This document shows positions 24,773-32,838 of a stretch of DNA of 64,000 nucleotides, piece after piece; position 1 is the first letter of the stretch; every line of letters begins with the position of its first letter. The notes under the pieces were generated by a model, which was not told the origin of the DNA, did no database searches, and worked only from the letters and a program-made list of their open reading frames with translations. This DNA comes from Thalassobaculum sp965228445 (GTDB lineage Bacteria; Pseudomonadota; Alphaproteobacteria; Thalassobaculales; Thalassobaculaceae). Position numbers and translations under genes: made by a program. The DNA is taken from positions 4,836,001 through 4,900,000 of the forward strand of contig OZ245813.1 in assembly GCA_965228445.1 (NCBI GenBank). The letters are read 5' to 3'.

Positions 24773-25678
24773 TCAGTCGAGATGGGTCGCAAGGTGCCGT
24801 TGCAGGTGATCGAGAAACGCTCGGACTTTCCCCGGCAGCCGGCTATCCCGACGAAACACGGCATAGATCTCGGCACCGTAGCCGGCCGGATAGAGCCGCA
24901 TATCCTCAAGGCATGTCTGAAGGCCTCCGGCCGCGACATCCCAGGCGACCATCCATTCCGGCAGCAGCGCTAGGCCGAGCCCGTCCAGAGCGGCCTGGCG
25001 CAGCACTTCTCCGCTGTTGGAGCGCAGAGAGCCGGAGATGTGGATGTCACGCCTTTTGCCGAGCTGTTCTGATACCCAGACGGCCGGTTCAGTCTCCTGC
25101 CCGTAGGTGAGGCAGTTGTGCAATGAGAGATCGTCGAGGGTCGCCGGCGGCGCAGTGCGCAGGAAGTAGCTGTGGCTTGCGCACAGCATGCGGCGGTCGG
25201 TCGTCAGACGTTGCCAGTCCAGTGACTTCTCCGCCGGCAGTCCCAGACGGATGGCGATATCGGCTTCGTGCGAGGGCGCGATCTCGACGGTCTCGGTCAG
25301 ATGCAGGTCGACCGACACATCCGGATAGGCTTCCCGAAAGGAGGGCAGGGTCGGAACCACATGCAGCATCCCGAATGAGCGTCGTGCCAGGACCCGCAGG
25401 ACACCCGATGGAGCTTCGGTTCGTTCCGAAATCCTCTCGAGGATTGCGTCCATGTCCCGGATCATCGGGACAATCCGATCGTAGAGTTCCCGCCCGGCCT
25501 CCGTGGGCGACACCTGCCGGGTCGTGCGATTTAACAGCCGGATGTCCAGGTCTGCTTCCAGATCCTGCAGACGCTTCGACGCCGACGTCTTCGACAGGCC
25601 GAGTGACCGTGCGGCCGAGGAGATCGTCCCGCGCTCGACGATACGGGCGAACAGATGCAGGGCTTGTAGGCGATCCAC
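24773..25678 (-). CDS. LysR-family transcriptional regulator
   Basis: A 301-residue LysR regulator of the CrgA/DmlR-like branch. The N-terminus MDRLQALHLFARIVERGTIS is followed by the helix-turn-helix AARSLGLSKTSASKRLQDLE, and LNRTTRQVSPTEAGRELYDR ends the DNA-binding domain. The effector domain starts near residue 92. It lies upstream of, and in the same direction as, the TauD-GMC-aldolase operon with a gap of about 107 bases. It probably regulates that operon, although LysR genes more often sit divergently. Confidence 0.85.
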   Translation of the reverse strand: MDRLQALHLFARIVERGTISSAARSLGLSKTSASKRLQDLEADLDIRLLNRTTRQVSPTEAGRELYDRIVPMIRDMDAILERISERTEAPSGVLRVLARRSFGMLHVVPTLPSFREAYPDVSVDLHLTETVEIAPSHEADIAIRLGLPAEKSLDWQRLTTDRRMLCASHSYFLRTAPPATLDDLSLHNCLTYGQETEPAVWVSEQLGKRRDIHISGSLRSNSGEVLRQAALDGLGLALLPEWMVAWDVAAGGLQTCLEDMRLYPAGYGAEIYAVFRRDSRLPGKVRAFLDHLQRHLATHLD

Positions 25679-25774
25679 GCAGCGCTCTTTCTCCTTTGAC
25701 CGCCCATGAGTATGCCGCGGTGTTCCGTTTGTCCCAAGGCAGAGCCGAAAGATCTGCGTTCTGCAATTGAGTGC

Positions 25775-25829
25775 GAACGTCCGCTAAGAGCTGATCGGCT
25801 CATAGACCGCCAGCGTCCGCTATGGGTCG
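25775..25829. repeat. Dispersed intergenic repeat, copy 6
   Basis: Left box gaacgtccgct (25775 on), then atagaccgccagc and the right box gtccgctatgggtcg (25815-25829). It lies between the LysR gene start and the 3' end of the RTX gene. Confidence 0.8.
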
Positions 25830-25949
25830 CATGGAGCCTAAGCTATCTGAAGTCGTTGCGCGTCTCTATAAGGACGGTGGGGCGTTCGTCGCGGATGCTC
25901 CCATTATGGTCGTCAGTCCGTCTGACGACGCGGAAGGCCCATACGTGCG

Positions 25950-28900
25950 TCAGATGAAGTACGTGTAGGACAGCTCCGACGTCTGCAGCCCGATCAGGGT
26001 GACGATCTGCCCGGTTCCGATGGTGACTTCGACATCGGATCCCACATCGGTGGCCGCGGCCTCCAGGGCGGCCTGGTCGACGAAGCTACCCGCGATGTCG
26101 ATCTGATCGACCCCGGAGACGAAGTCGATGATCACGTCGTCTCCGTCTCCGCCCGCGATCACGAATACATCCGCGCCCGACCCGCCGGTCAGGACATCCG
26201 CGCCCGTGCCGCCGACCAGGGTGTCCGCCCCATCGCCGCCGGCGATCGTATCGGCACCGGCACCTCCGGAGATGAGGTTGTTGGAGGAACTGCCGCTCAG
26301 AGTGTCGGCATGGTCCGAACCGATAATGCCATGGACATTGGTGAAGACGTCGCCCTCGGCATCGCCGCCGCTTGCCGTCCCAGCCGCAAGATCGACATCG
26401 ACCGCAGCGGTGGAACCCTCATAGGAGATCACGTCGCCGTCGGGGTCCGGCAGCAGGACGATCGGGGTCGGCTCGCTCACACCCTGCTCGATCTGGATGT
26501 CGCGGATATAGGCGTCGACGCCGGCTCCGCTGCCGGCAAAGTATCCGCTGCCGTTCTCCACGCCGGTCAGGGTCACCCACAGGTCGCCGTCGGTGACCCC
26601 CGGTCCGGCGCTGACCCAGAGCTGGTACCAGCCGTCTCCGAGATCGTTGGAGCCGTGCAGCACGCCGGTATCGGTCGGCACGGTGCTCCCGGCGACTGAG
26701 GAACCGTCCGTCAGGTCGAAGAGGATGTTGTGATGGTGGTCGGCGTTGCTCGGTGTGGTGATCACCTGGATCAGGAATTCGTCCAAATTCCCGGCCTTCA
26801 TCACCACCGAAAAGGTTTGCCGGGCCCCTGTGGTCATGCCGACCGTGGTCGTGTCGATGCGGTGAAGCGTGTTGGCGGTCGATGCTGACCATTCATATGC
26901 GTCGAGCGTGGCGTTGTAGTTGACCGACGCGGCGACCTCCGTCCAGGTGGTCAGGTCACCCTTGCCCATGGCCAGGGCGGTGGAGTTGGCTCCCAGCGAA
27001 TAGCTGTCGGCCCCGCCATCGATGACATCGGCCCCGGCGCCGCCGACCAGGGTGTCGGTGCCTTCACCGCCGGACAGCGTGTCGCTGCCCGAACCGCCAG
27101 AGAGGAGGTCGTCCCCCGCGACGCCGGACATGATGTCGTCGGCCGCGGTCCCGATGATGGTGTCGCCGCCGCTGGTTCCGACCAGGGGCATGTCGATCGC
27201 CAGATACGAGCCGCCCGACCCGTCGCTGGTCAGGCCGGACCGGAAGTGCAGACCATCGAGTGTGAAGGTTCCGGCGACCGTAACCCCGTCGGCCTCGTAG
27301 ACCGTGACCGTGGTGGTATCGACGTTCTGGGACAGGTCGACGATCCGGTCGGTCCCGACATCGGTCAGATGGATCGTGTCCTCGTTAAAGGAGAAGTCGG
27401 ACAGCGTATCGCCGGAGAATTCTCCGATCGTGCCGATGAAGGTGTCGCTGCCGTCACCGCCGGCCAGAATGTCCGCGCCGTCGCCGCCCGAGAACAAGTT
27501 ACCGGCCGTCGTGCCACTCAGGGTGTCGGCATGGTCGGAGCCGATGACACCATGGACGTTGATCAGCACGTCGCCTTCGGCATCGCCGCCGCTGACGATG
27601 CCCGTGGCCAGGTCGATCGCGACAGCCGCCGATGACCCCGCATAGGAGACGACGTCGCCGTCCGGATTCGGCGTGGCGGAGATCGGGGTCGGTTCGCTCA
27701 CGCCCTGCTCGATCTGCAGGTCGCGGATGTAGTAGTCGGTGCTGCCGCCGCCGGCGAAGGTTGGGGCTCCGTTCACCGAGCCGCGCAGGGTGATCCAGAG
27801 GTCGCCGTCGGTCACCCCCGCACCGGCGCTGACCCAGATCTGATACCAGCCGTTGCCGAGGTCGTTGCTGTCGTAGAGCACGCCGGTGTCGTCCGGCACA
27901 TTGCTCATCGGCGCGGCGGAGCCGTCCGTCAGGTCGAAGATGATGTTGTGGTGGTGATCGGCGTTGTTCGTCGTGGTGATCGCCTGGAACAGGAACTCGT
28001 CCATCGCGCCGGCCTTGATGACGACCGACACGGTCTGCCGAACGCCGGTGGTCATGCCGAGCGTGGTGGTTTCGATATAGTGCGAGGCGCTGTTGGCGGT
28101 CGTCGCCGTCCACTCATAGGCGTCGAGAGAGGCGTTGTAGGTGACCGAGGCGCCCTTTTCGGTCCAGGTGCTCAGGTCGCCCTTACCCATGGCCAGGGCG
28201 GTGGACGGTTCTCCCAGGGTGTAGCTGTCGATCCCGCCATTGAGGGTATCGGCGCCTTGGCCGCCGACCAGGACATCATCCCCCTTGCCGCCGAACAGCT
28301 CGTCGTCGCCGTCGCCGCCGGACAGGGTGTCGGACCCCTGACCGCCGGAGAGGTGGTCACCGTGGCCGAGCCCGAGGAGCAGGTCGTCGCCCGAGCCGCC
28401 GGACATAGTGTCGACGACCGCCGTGCCGGTCAGCGTATCGGCACCCGACGTGCCGACGATCGGCGTGTTGAAGGTCAGCCACGAACCGCCCGACCCGTCA
28501 CCCGACAGGCTGGCGGTGTAATACAGGCCGTCGACGTCGAAGGTCGACGCCACCGTCGCACCGTCCGCCTCGTAAACGGTGACAGTAGTGGTGCCGCCGT
28601 CCTGGCTGACGGTGACGGTCTGCGAAGGCGCGACGTCGGTCAGATGCAGCAGGTCTTCCGCCGCCGAGAAATCGGCGAGCAGGTCGCCGTCGAAATCCGC
28701 GGCCGTTCCAGCGATGGTATCGACGCCCTCGCCACCATAGAGCGTGTCATCGCCGGCACCGCCGAACAGCAGGTCGCGGCCCGCGCCGCCCGACAGAAGA
28801 TCCGCCCCGTTGCCGCCGAGCAGGGTGTCGTTGTCGCCAGCTCCATACAGCGTGTCGGCGCCATCTCCTCCCAGGAGACTGTCGTCGCCGAAGCCGCCGG

Positions 28901-30935
28901 ACAGGGCGTTCGCGGCAGAACTGCCGGACAGGGTATCGGCAGAGGCGGTGGCGATGACGGCTTCGATGCCGGACAGGAGATCGCCGGTCACGGCGTCACC
29001 GGTCGCACTGCCCGCGGACAGATCCACCGTCACGCCGGCTTCGTTCGCCGAATAGTCGACCGTGTCGAAGCCCGCGCCGCCGGACAGCGTGTCGGCTCCG
29101 GCGCCGCCGACCAGCAGGTCGTCGCCGTCGCCTCCCTTCAGCACATCGGCGCCGCCGCCGCCGCTGAGCGTGTCGCCGCCGCCGGCGCCATCGATGCTGT
29201 CATTCCCGAGACCGCCATCAAGCAGGTTCGCCTCGGAGGTTCCGGTGATCGTATCGGCGCCGGCCCCGGTCGTGATGCCTTCGATACCGGTGATCGTGTC
29301 GTCGTCGAGATCGCCCCCGCTGAAGCTCTGGGTCGCCAGGTCGACCACCATGTCGGCGCCGGCCCCGGTGAACTCGATCACATCGTGACCGCTGCCGCCG
29401 TCGATGGAATAGGCGCCGTCGACCAGAACGAACAGATCGTGCCCCGCACCGCCGCTGAGCGTGTCGTCTCCGGCGGCACCCCACAGGGTGTCGTTCCCGT
29501 CTCCGCCGAAGATCAGGTCGTCACCGCCATCGCCGAAGAGGTAGTCGTTGCCCGCCAGTCCGCTCAGGGTGTCGTTCCCCCATTCGGCATAGATGACGTC
29601 ATCGCCGCCGGTACCGGTGAGGGCCTGCGCCGAAGCGTTGGCCGTCCAATACTGACCGACGACCGGACCGTCGATATTGACATTCGGATTACCGTTGCCC
29701 GACACCCAGAACACCGCGAACCCACCGTCGATGCCAGTGGGCGTCGCCGCGATATCGGTGACCTGGCTCATGGAGCCGACCACGAATTCTCCGCCATCGG
29801 CCGAGCCGTCGGCGCGGTAGAGCTGCGCCTTGATCTGGTTTGGGTCGTTATAGGTGACGCCGTTTTGGACGTAGCTTTCGCCGTCGGACTCCCAGGTGAT
29901 GATCCACCCGCCGTTGTCCAGCGCGCTTACCCGGGAGAACGACTGATCCCCGTTAGTCTGTGTGTTGACCTGTTGGCTGAAGGTCACGATCTCGCCGCCG
30001 GCGCCCAGCACCGTCTGGTAGATTTCGGTGGTCGATGGCGGGGTTATGTCCCTGTGCCAAGTGAAGACGCTGCGTCCGTCCAGAAGCACGTCGGTGCTGA
30101 AGGCCGAAGTGTATCCGTTCGATACGGTGACCTCGTCGGACAGCACCGTGCCGTCGTCGTTGTACAGGCGGACCTGCACCGATCCGGCCGGCGTGATCGT
30201 CCAGCCGTTGTTCTCGAGCCAGGACACGGCCAGATGGCCGTCGTCGAGCCCATGGACCTGCGGTACGTGCAGGCCGGTCCAGACGTTGAAGGTGGTCGCC
30301 GGGTTCTCGTAGGTGAAGTCGCCGCTGTCCACCGTGACGGTGGTGCCGGCGGTCATGCTCGTGCTGTCGTAGGTGTAGAACCGCAGCTTGATGTCGCCCG
30401 CGGCCTGGTAGGCGATCGCGAACTGACCGTCCAGCGCGGCGGCATAGGCGCTCCGGTACATACCGCCCATCAGCTCGGACTCGCCCTCGAAACCGCTGGT
30501 TTCTCCGGGCTCGATCTCGTCTCCGAAGATCTCGTCGCTGCTATTCAGGCGGACCGCCTCTGCGTCGCCGAAGCCTTTGTAATACGAGTAGCCCCCTTGA
30601 TGCGGGGGCATTGTCGTATAGGCACTCAGATACGTGCCGTCGTCCAACTCGACCAGGTTGGATCTGGTCTGCTGATGGCTTTCGGACTGATCGTTCAGCT
30701 CAAATGCTGTGCCGACCCGGCTGCCGGAGGGCGTGTTACCGCTCGAGGGATCCAGTCGCTGCCCGGAGATGTCACCGTCCCTGAGGCTGTTGCTGTTGCC
30801 GATGGCTTTGCCATTAAGCCCGACGATCACGTCACCATCGGACAGGCGAAGAACACTCGGTGCCTGGTAAGAGACATGCGGATCGCCCGCGATGAAGACC
30901 TGGGAGTAAGCGGCGCGCGCGGAAAAGGTCGTCAT
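25950..30935 (-). CDS. Giant RTX (haemolysin-type calcium-binding) repeat protein, probable type I secretion substrate
   Basis: A 1661-residue acidic protein without an N-terminal signal peptide. Residues 1 to about 435 form repeated beta-blade-like units (SVLRLSDGDVIVGL, SNLVELDDGTYLSAY, VHGLDDGHLAVSW, VSALDNGGWIITWE), probably a propeller. Residues from about 438 hold many GGxGxDxLxGG calcium nonapeptides. Two copies of a roughly 180-residue non-RTX module (about 903-1082 and 1310-1492; both have NADHHHNI..DLTDGS and end EQGVSEPTPI) alternate with RTX blocks in a 407-residue period. The C-terminus is hydrophobic (LIGLQTSELSYTYFI), as for type I secretion. No secretion genes are adjacent. 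It could be an adhesin or a surface carbohydrate-binding protein. Confidence 0.85.
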   Translation of the reverse strand: MTTFSARAAYSQVFIAGDPHVSYQAPSVLRLSDGDVIVGLNGKAIGNSNSLRDGDISGQRLDPSSGNTPSGSRVGTAFELNDQSESHQQTRSNLVELDDGTYLSAYTTMPPHQGGYSYYKGFGDAEAVRLNSSDEIFGDEIEPGETSGFEGESELMGGMYRSAYAAALDGQFAIAYQAAGDIKLRFYTYDSTSMTAGTTVTVDSGDFTYENPATTFNVWTGLHVPQVHGLDDGHLAVSWLENNGWTITPAGSVQVRLYNDDGTVLSDEVTVSNGYTSAFSTDVLLDGRSVFTWHRDITPPSTTEIYQTVLGAGGEIVTFSQQVNTQTNGDQSFSRVSALDNGGWIITWESDGESYVQNGVTYNDPNQIKAQLYRADGSADGGEFVVGSMSQVTDIAATPTGIDGGFAVFWVSGNGNPNVNIDGPVVGQYWTANASAQALTGTGGDDVIYAEWGNDTLSGLAGNDYLFGDGGDDLIFGGDGNDTLWGAAGDDTLSGGAGHDLFVLVDGAYSIDGGSGHDVIEFTGAGADMVVDLATQSFSGGDLDDDTITGIEGITTGAGADTITGTSEANLLDGGLGNDSIDGAGGGDTLSGGGGADVLKGGDGDDLLVGGAGADTLSGGAGFDTVDYSANEAGVTVDLSAGSATGDAVTGDLLSGIEAVIATASADTLSGSSAANALSGGFGDDSLLGGDGADTLYGAGDNDTLLGGNGADLLSGGAGRDLLFGGAGDDTLYGGEGVDTIAGTAADFDGDLLADFSAAEDLLHLTDVAPSQTVTVSQDGGTTTVTVYEADGATVASTFDVDGLYYTASLSGDGSGGSWLTFNTPIVGTSGADTLTGTAVVDTMSGGSGDDLLLGLGHGDHLSGGQGSDTLSGGDGDDELFGGKGDDVLVGGQGADTLNGGIDSYTLGEPSTALAMGKGDLSTWTEKGASVTYNASLDAYEWTATTANSASHYIETTTLGMTTGVRQTVSVVIKAGAMDEFLFQAITTTNNADHHHNIIFDLTDGSAAPMSNVPDDTGVLYDSNDLGNGWYQIWVSAGAGVTDGDLWITLRGSVNGAPTFAGGGSTDYYIRDLQIEQGVSEPTPISATPNPDGDVVSYAGSSAAVAIDLATGIVSGGDAEGDVLINVHGVIGSDHADTLSGTTAGNLFSGGDGADILAGGDGSDTFIGTIGEFSGDTLSDFSFNEDTIHLTDVGTDRIVDLSQNVDTTTVTVYEADGVTVAGTFTLDGLHFRSGLTSDGSGGSYLAIDMPLVGTSGGDTIIGTAADDIMSGVAGDDLLSGGSGSDTLSGGEGTDTLVGGAGADVIDGGADSYSLGANSTALAMGKGDLTTWTEVAASVNYNATLDAYEWSASTANTLHRIDTTTVGMTTGARQTFSVVMKAGNLDEFLIQVITTPSNADHHHNILFDLTDGSSVAGSTVPTDTGVLHGSNDLGDGWYQLWVSAGPGVTDGDLWVTLTGVENGSGYFAGSGAGVDAYIRDIQIEQGVSEPTPIVLLPDPDGDVISYEGSTAAVDVDLAAGTASGGDAEGDVFTNVHGIIGSDHADTLSGSSSNNLISGGAGADTIAGGDGADTLVGGTGADVLTGGSGADVFVIAGGDGDDVIIDFVSGVDQIDIAGSFVDQAALEAAATDVGSDVEVTIGTGQIVTLIGLQTSELSYTYFI
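26460..28230 (-). repeat. Internal tandem duplication within the RTX gene (about 1.2-kb period)
   Basis: The module at about 27690-28230 recurs at about 26460-27010. Shared landmarks are SLG.[NP]STALAMGKGDL.TWTE, [RQ]T.SVV[IM]KAG, NADHHHNI[IL]FDLTDGS and [DGSN]DLG[ND]GWYQ[IL]WVSAG. The RTX blocks flanking them are also alike. Amino-acid divergence between the copies shows the duplication is not recent. Confidence 0.75.
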
Positions 30936-31112
30936 AAAATCGCCTCAAGATTGTCCTTTGGGGACCTTATCCACGGCCATGACGAAATATCAAGCACTGA
31001 AAATCCAAAGTATTTGATGTATTTACGGTGGAGTTAACGACTCTGTTTTGTCGTCCTGCTGCTCAGCGATGGTAGCTGTCGAATTTGGGCGTACGAGGTT
31101 GAGACGACGAAG

Positions 31113-31163
31113 GACCGCTTTGGGGCGATCTGCCTATAGACCGCCAGTGTCCGCTATGGGTCG
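31113..31163. repeat. Dispersed intergenic repeat, copy 7
   Basis: Left box gaccgctttggggcg (31113-31127), then atagaccgccagt and the right box gtccgctatgggtcg (31149-31163). It immediately precedes the Tn3-family remnant. Confidence 0.8.
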
Positions 31164-31165
31164 AT

Positions 31166-31569
31166 CGCAAGTTCGCCTCGGTCGGTTCCGTGAGCTGGTG
31201 TCCCAACTGGAGGACTTCGTTGGAAGGCCGATCCGAACGGATGCTATGGTCGAGTGTTGGGATGACGTCATCCGCACCACAGCCTCGCTTGAGGCGCGAA
31301 CCGTTGCACCGTCGGTCCTCCTCAAGATGCTCGCTTCCTACCGGCGGCAGAACCGGCTCGACCTCGCGATCGCGGAGATCGGCCGGATCGAGCGCGCCCT
31401 GTTCACGCTCGACTGGCTCAAGGATACTGATGCTCGGCGCCGCTACCGGGTGGGCCTGAATACGGACGAGACTCGGCACTTCCTCGCCCAGACCATCTGC
31501 GTACTGCGGCAAGGCAGCATCAGCGTTCGCGCGCCGAGAGGCTTGGGAAACGCTGAGCAAGAGTGCTGA
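31166..31569 (+). pseudogene. Tn3-family transposase remnant (C-terminal region)
   Basis: The frame encodes a short stretch that reads like the C-terminal part of Tn3-family TnpA: TASLEARTVAPSVLLKMLASYRRQN, then EIGRIERALFTLDWLKD, then RRRYRVGLNTDETRHFLAQTI. Family members have the matching order of KLGSYPRQN, ELGRIERTLF.LDWL and RRRV..GLNKGEARNALARAV. The N-terminal roughly 800 residues are missing and similarity stops after RQGSI, so it cannot be an active transposase. It marks an old insertion at the left border of the AT-rich islet. No 38-bp terminal repeats were recognised. Confidence 0.75.
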
Positions 31570-31619
31570 TGTGTTAAAATGAAGATTGTAATAAACTAAC
31601 AATATTTAATGGTGTTGGC

Positions 31620-31856
31620 ATGTATTTTTTAGGCGGATACCTATTATACGCGATAATTTGCATGTTTATTGGTTTTATGTTTGCGGCAATGTGGTTTTTA
31701 TTATTAATAATGCCAGATAATCTCTGCGAAAATAAGACAGTCAATGATTTCAAAGATGCAGGATGGAAGTTTTTACTGATCATACCTTATTTGATGCTTC
31801 AAGTAATTTTCGTTTTCGTTTTAACGGCATTGGTATCATGGGTCGAGGGATTCTAA
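31620..31856 (+). CDS. Small two-helix membrane protein, unknown
   Basis: A 78-residue protein with two strongly hydrophobic segments (about residues 3-31 and 49-74) joined by a polar loop (NLCENKTVNDFKDAGWK). It is AT-rich, unlike the GC-rich surroundings, and is the first gene of the low-GC islet. The ATG at 31620 has only a weak ribosome site. I do not recognise a family. Low GC and many Phe/Leu/Ile codons suggest recent transfer. It might be a membrane partner of the lipoprotein and large exported protein that follow, or an unrelated gene. Confidence 0.5.
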   Translation: MYFLGGYLLYAIICMFIGFMFAAMWFLLLIMPDNLCENKTVNDFKDAGWKFLLIIPYLMLQVIFVFVLTALVSWVEGF

Positions 31857-31910
31857 AACGACGGTCGGTAGTGTGACCGATTCGAGGCGAACGGCCTAGA
31901 AACAACCTTT

Positions 31911-31961
31911 GTCCGCTATGGGTCGGACGTTCCGGCGGCTCTGACGGTCCGCTTTGGGTCC
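31911..31961. repeat. Dispersed intergenic repeat, copy 8
   Basis: gtccgctatgggtcg (31911-31925) followed by ggtccgctttgggtcc (31946-31961), so the canonical box precedes the variant box here, the reverse of most copies. Confidence 0.75.
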
Positions 31962-32100
31962 AAAGAATCCATAGCTCTTACTTATGATCCCAGCACGCCA
32001 AATCACCAGGTTGACACACAGTCCCGACCATCTTCGAATGCAATCGGGAAATGATCTATGGCACGTGAATTCCGTGTCTAACGATTATGGGGTGGTTACT

Positions 32101-32796
32101 ATGAAGACGTACGCAGTTGTCCTTCTGAGCGGGCTTGTCTTGGTGTTAGGTGTAGCGTGCGCTCCACAGCACCAATCTCTGAGGACAGCCTATGACGCAA
32201 CACCCGATACTTCCGTAAATACAAACGACAATGTCCGTAACTTGGCGAATCTCGATAAAGATGTCCGAAAATTAACAAAAAAAATTGAAAACATAGAAAA
32301 GAAATTCAAACTCGATACCGAAACTCCGGCAGTCGAACCAGATAAGGAATATTGGGTCTCAGAGTGGCAACGATATAGAAGCAAATTCAGTCCTCAAACC
32401 GTTTCAGAAATACACATCCCTGAATTGGCTGAAGATGACGCGTATGTAACGGATCGCTTTCGCTATCTACACCCTACGCAAGGGACCGTAGAAATCGACA
32501 ATTTTGCAGACCCCCGTAGCTTTTTATCTACCCCTAAAAAAGATCTGGTCGATCCTATCGATAAACTTCTTATGCAAAGAATAGTTTCGCTCGCCTCAGC
32601 CCAAATCTGGCTTCGACATAAGCTTGCAGAAAAATTTTCTGAAGTAGATACACAGATAGCACGCCGCTCGTTCTCACGGGTCAGCCCTCTAGAGATTGAT
32701 GTCGAAAAAATGAATGGGCTGATAAATGGACTTAAGTCCGAAATTCTCGCTTTGGAAACTCGGATAGTTGAGTTATCGAAAAATCAAAAAGACTAA
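32101..32796 (+). CDS. Predicted lipoprotein with coiled coil, unknown
   Basis: A 231-residue protein. The N-terminus is a lipoprotein-type signal: MKTY, then the hydrophobic VVLLSGLVLVLGVA and Cys20. After a polar linker, residues about 50-75 (NLDKDVRKLTKKIENIEKKFK) form a heptad-like coiled coil, and a second helical heptad region closes the protein (about 205-228). The middle part (PELAEDDAYVTDRFRYLHP) matches nothing I know. The ATG at 32101 is chosen because it starts the signal peptide. It lies 42 bases before the 937-residue exported protein gene on the same strand and shares its low GC, so the two are probably one transferred unit. Confidence 0.65.
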   Translation: MKTYAVVLLSGLVLVLGVACAPQHQSLRTAYDATPDTSVNTNDNVRNLANLDKDVRKLTKKIENIEKKFKLDTETPAVEPDKEYWVSEWQRYRSKFSPQTVSEIHIPELAEDDAYVTDRFRYLHPTQGTVEIDNFADPRSFLSTPKKDLVDPIDKLLMQRIVSLASAQIWLRHKLAEKFSEVDTQIARRSFSRVSPLEIDVEKMNGLINGLKSEILALETRIVELSKNQKD

Positions 32797-32838
32797 ATTA
32801 CCATATAGGGCTACATCTTTGTCTCAATGGAGGACTAA

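Noticed and set aside
25950..30935. CRISPR-like periodic repeats
   Set aside because: The periodicity is coding: GGxGxDxLxGG nonapeptides of an RTX protein in one continuous frame, without spacers.
31048..31165. N-terminal extension of the Tn3-like frame as a real gene start
   Set aside because: The first 40 codons run through the dispersed repeat copy 7 and have no similarity to TnpA; only the later part is homologous.
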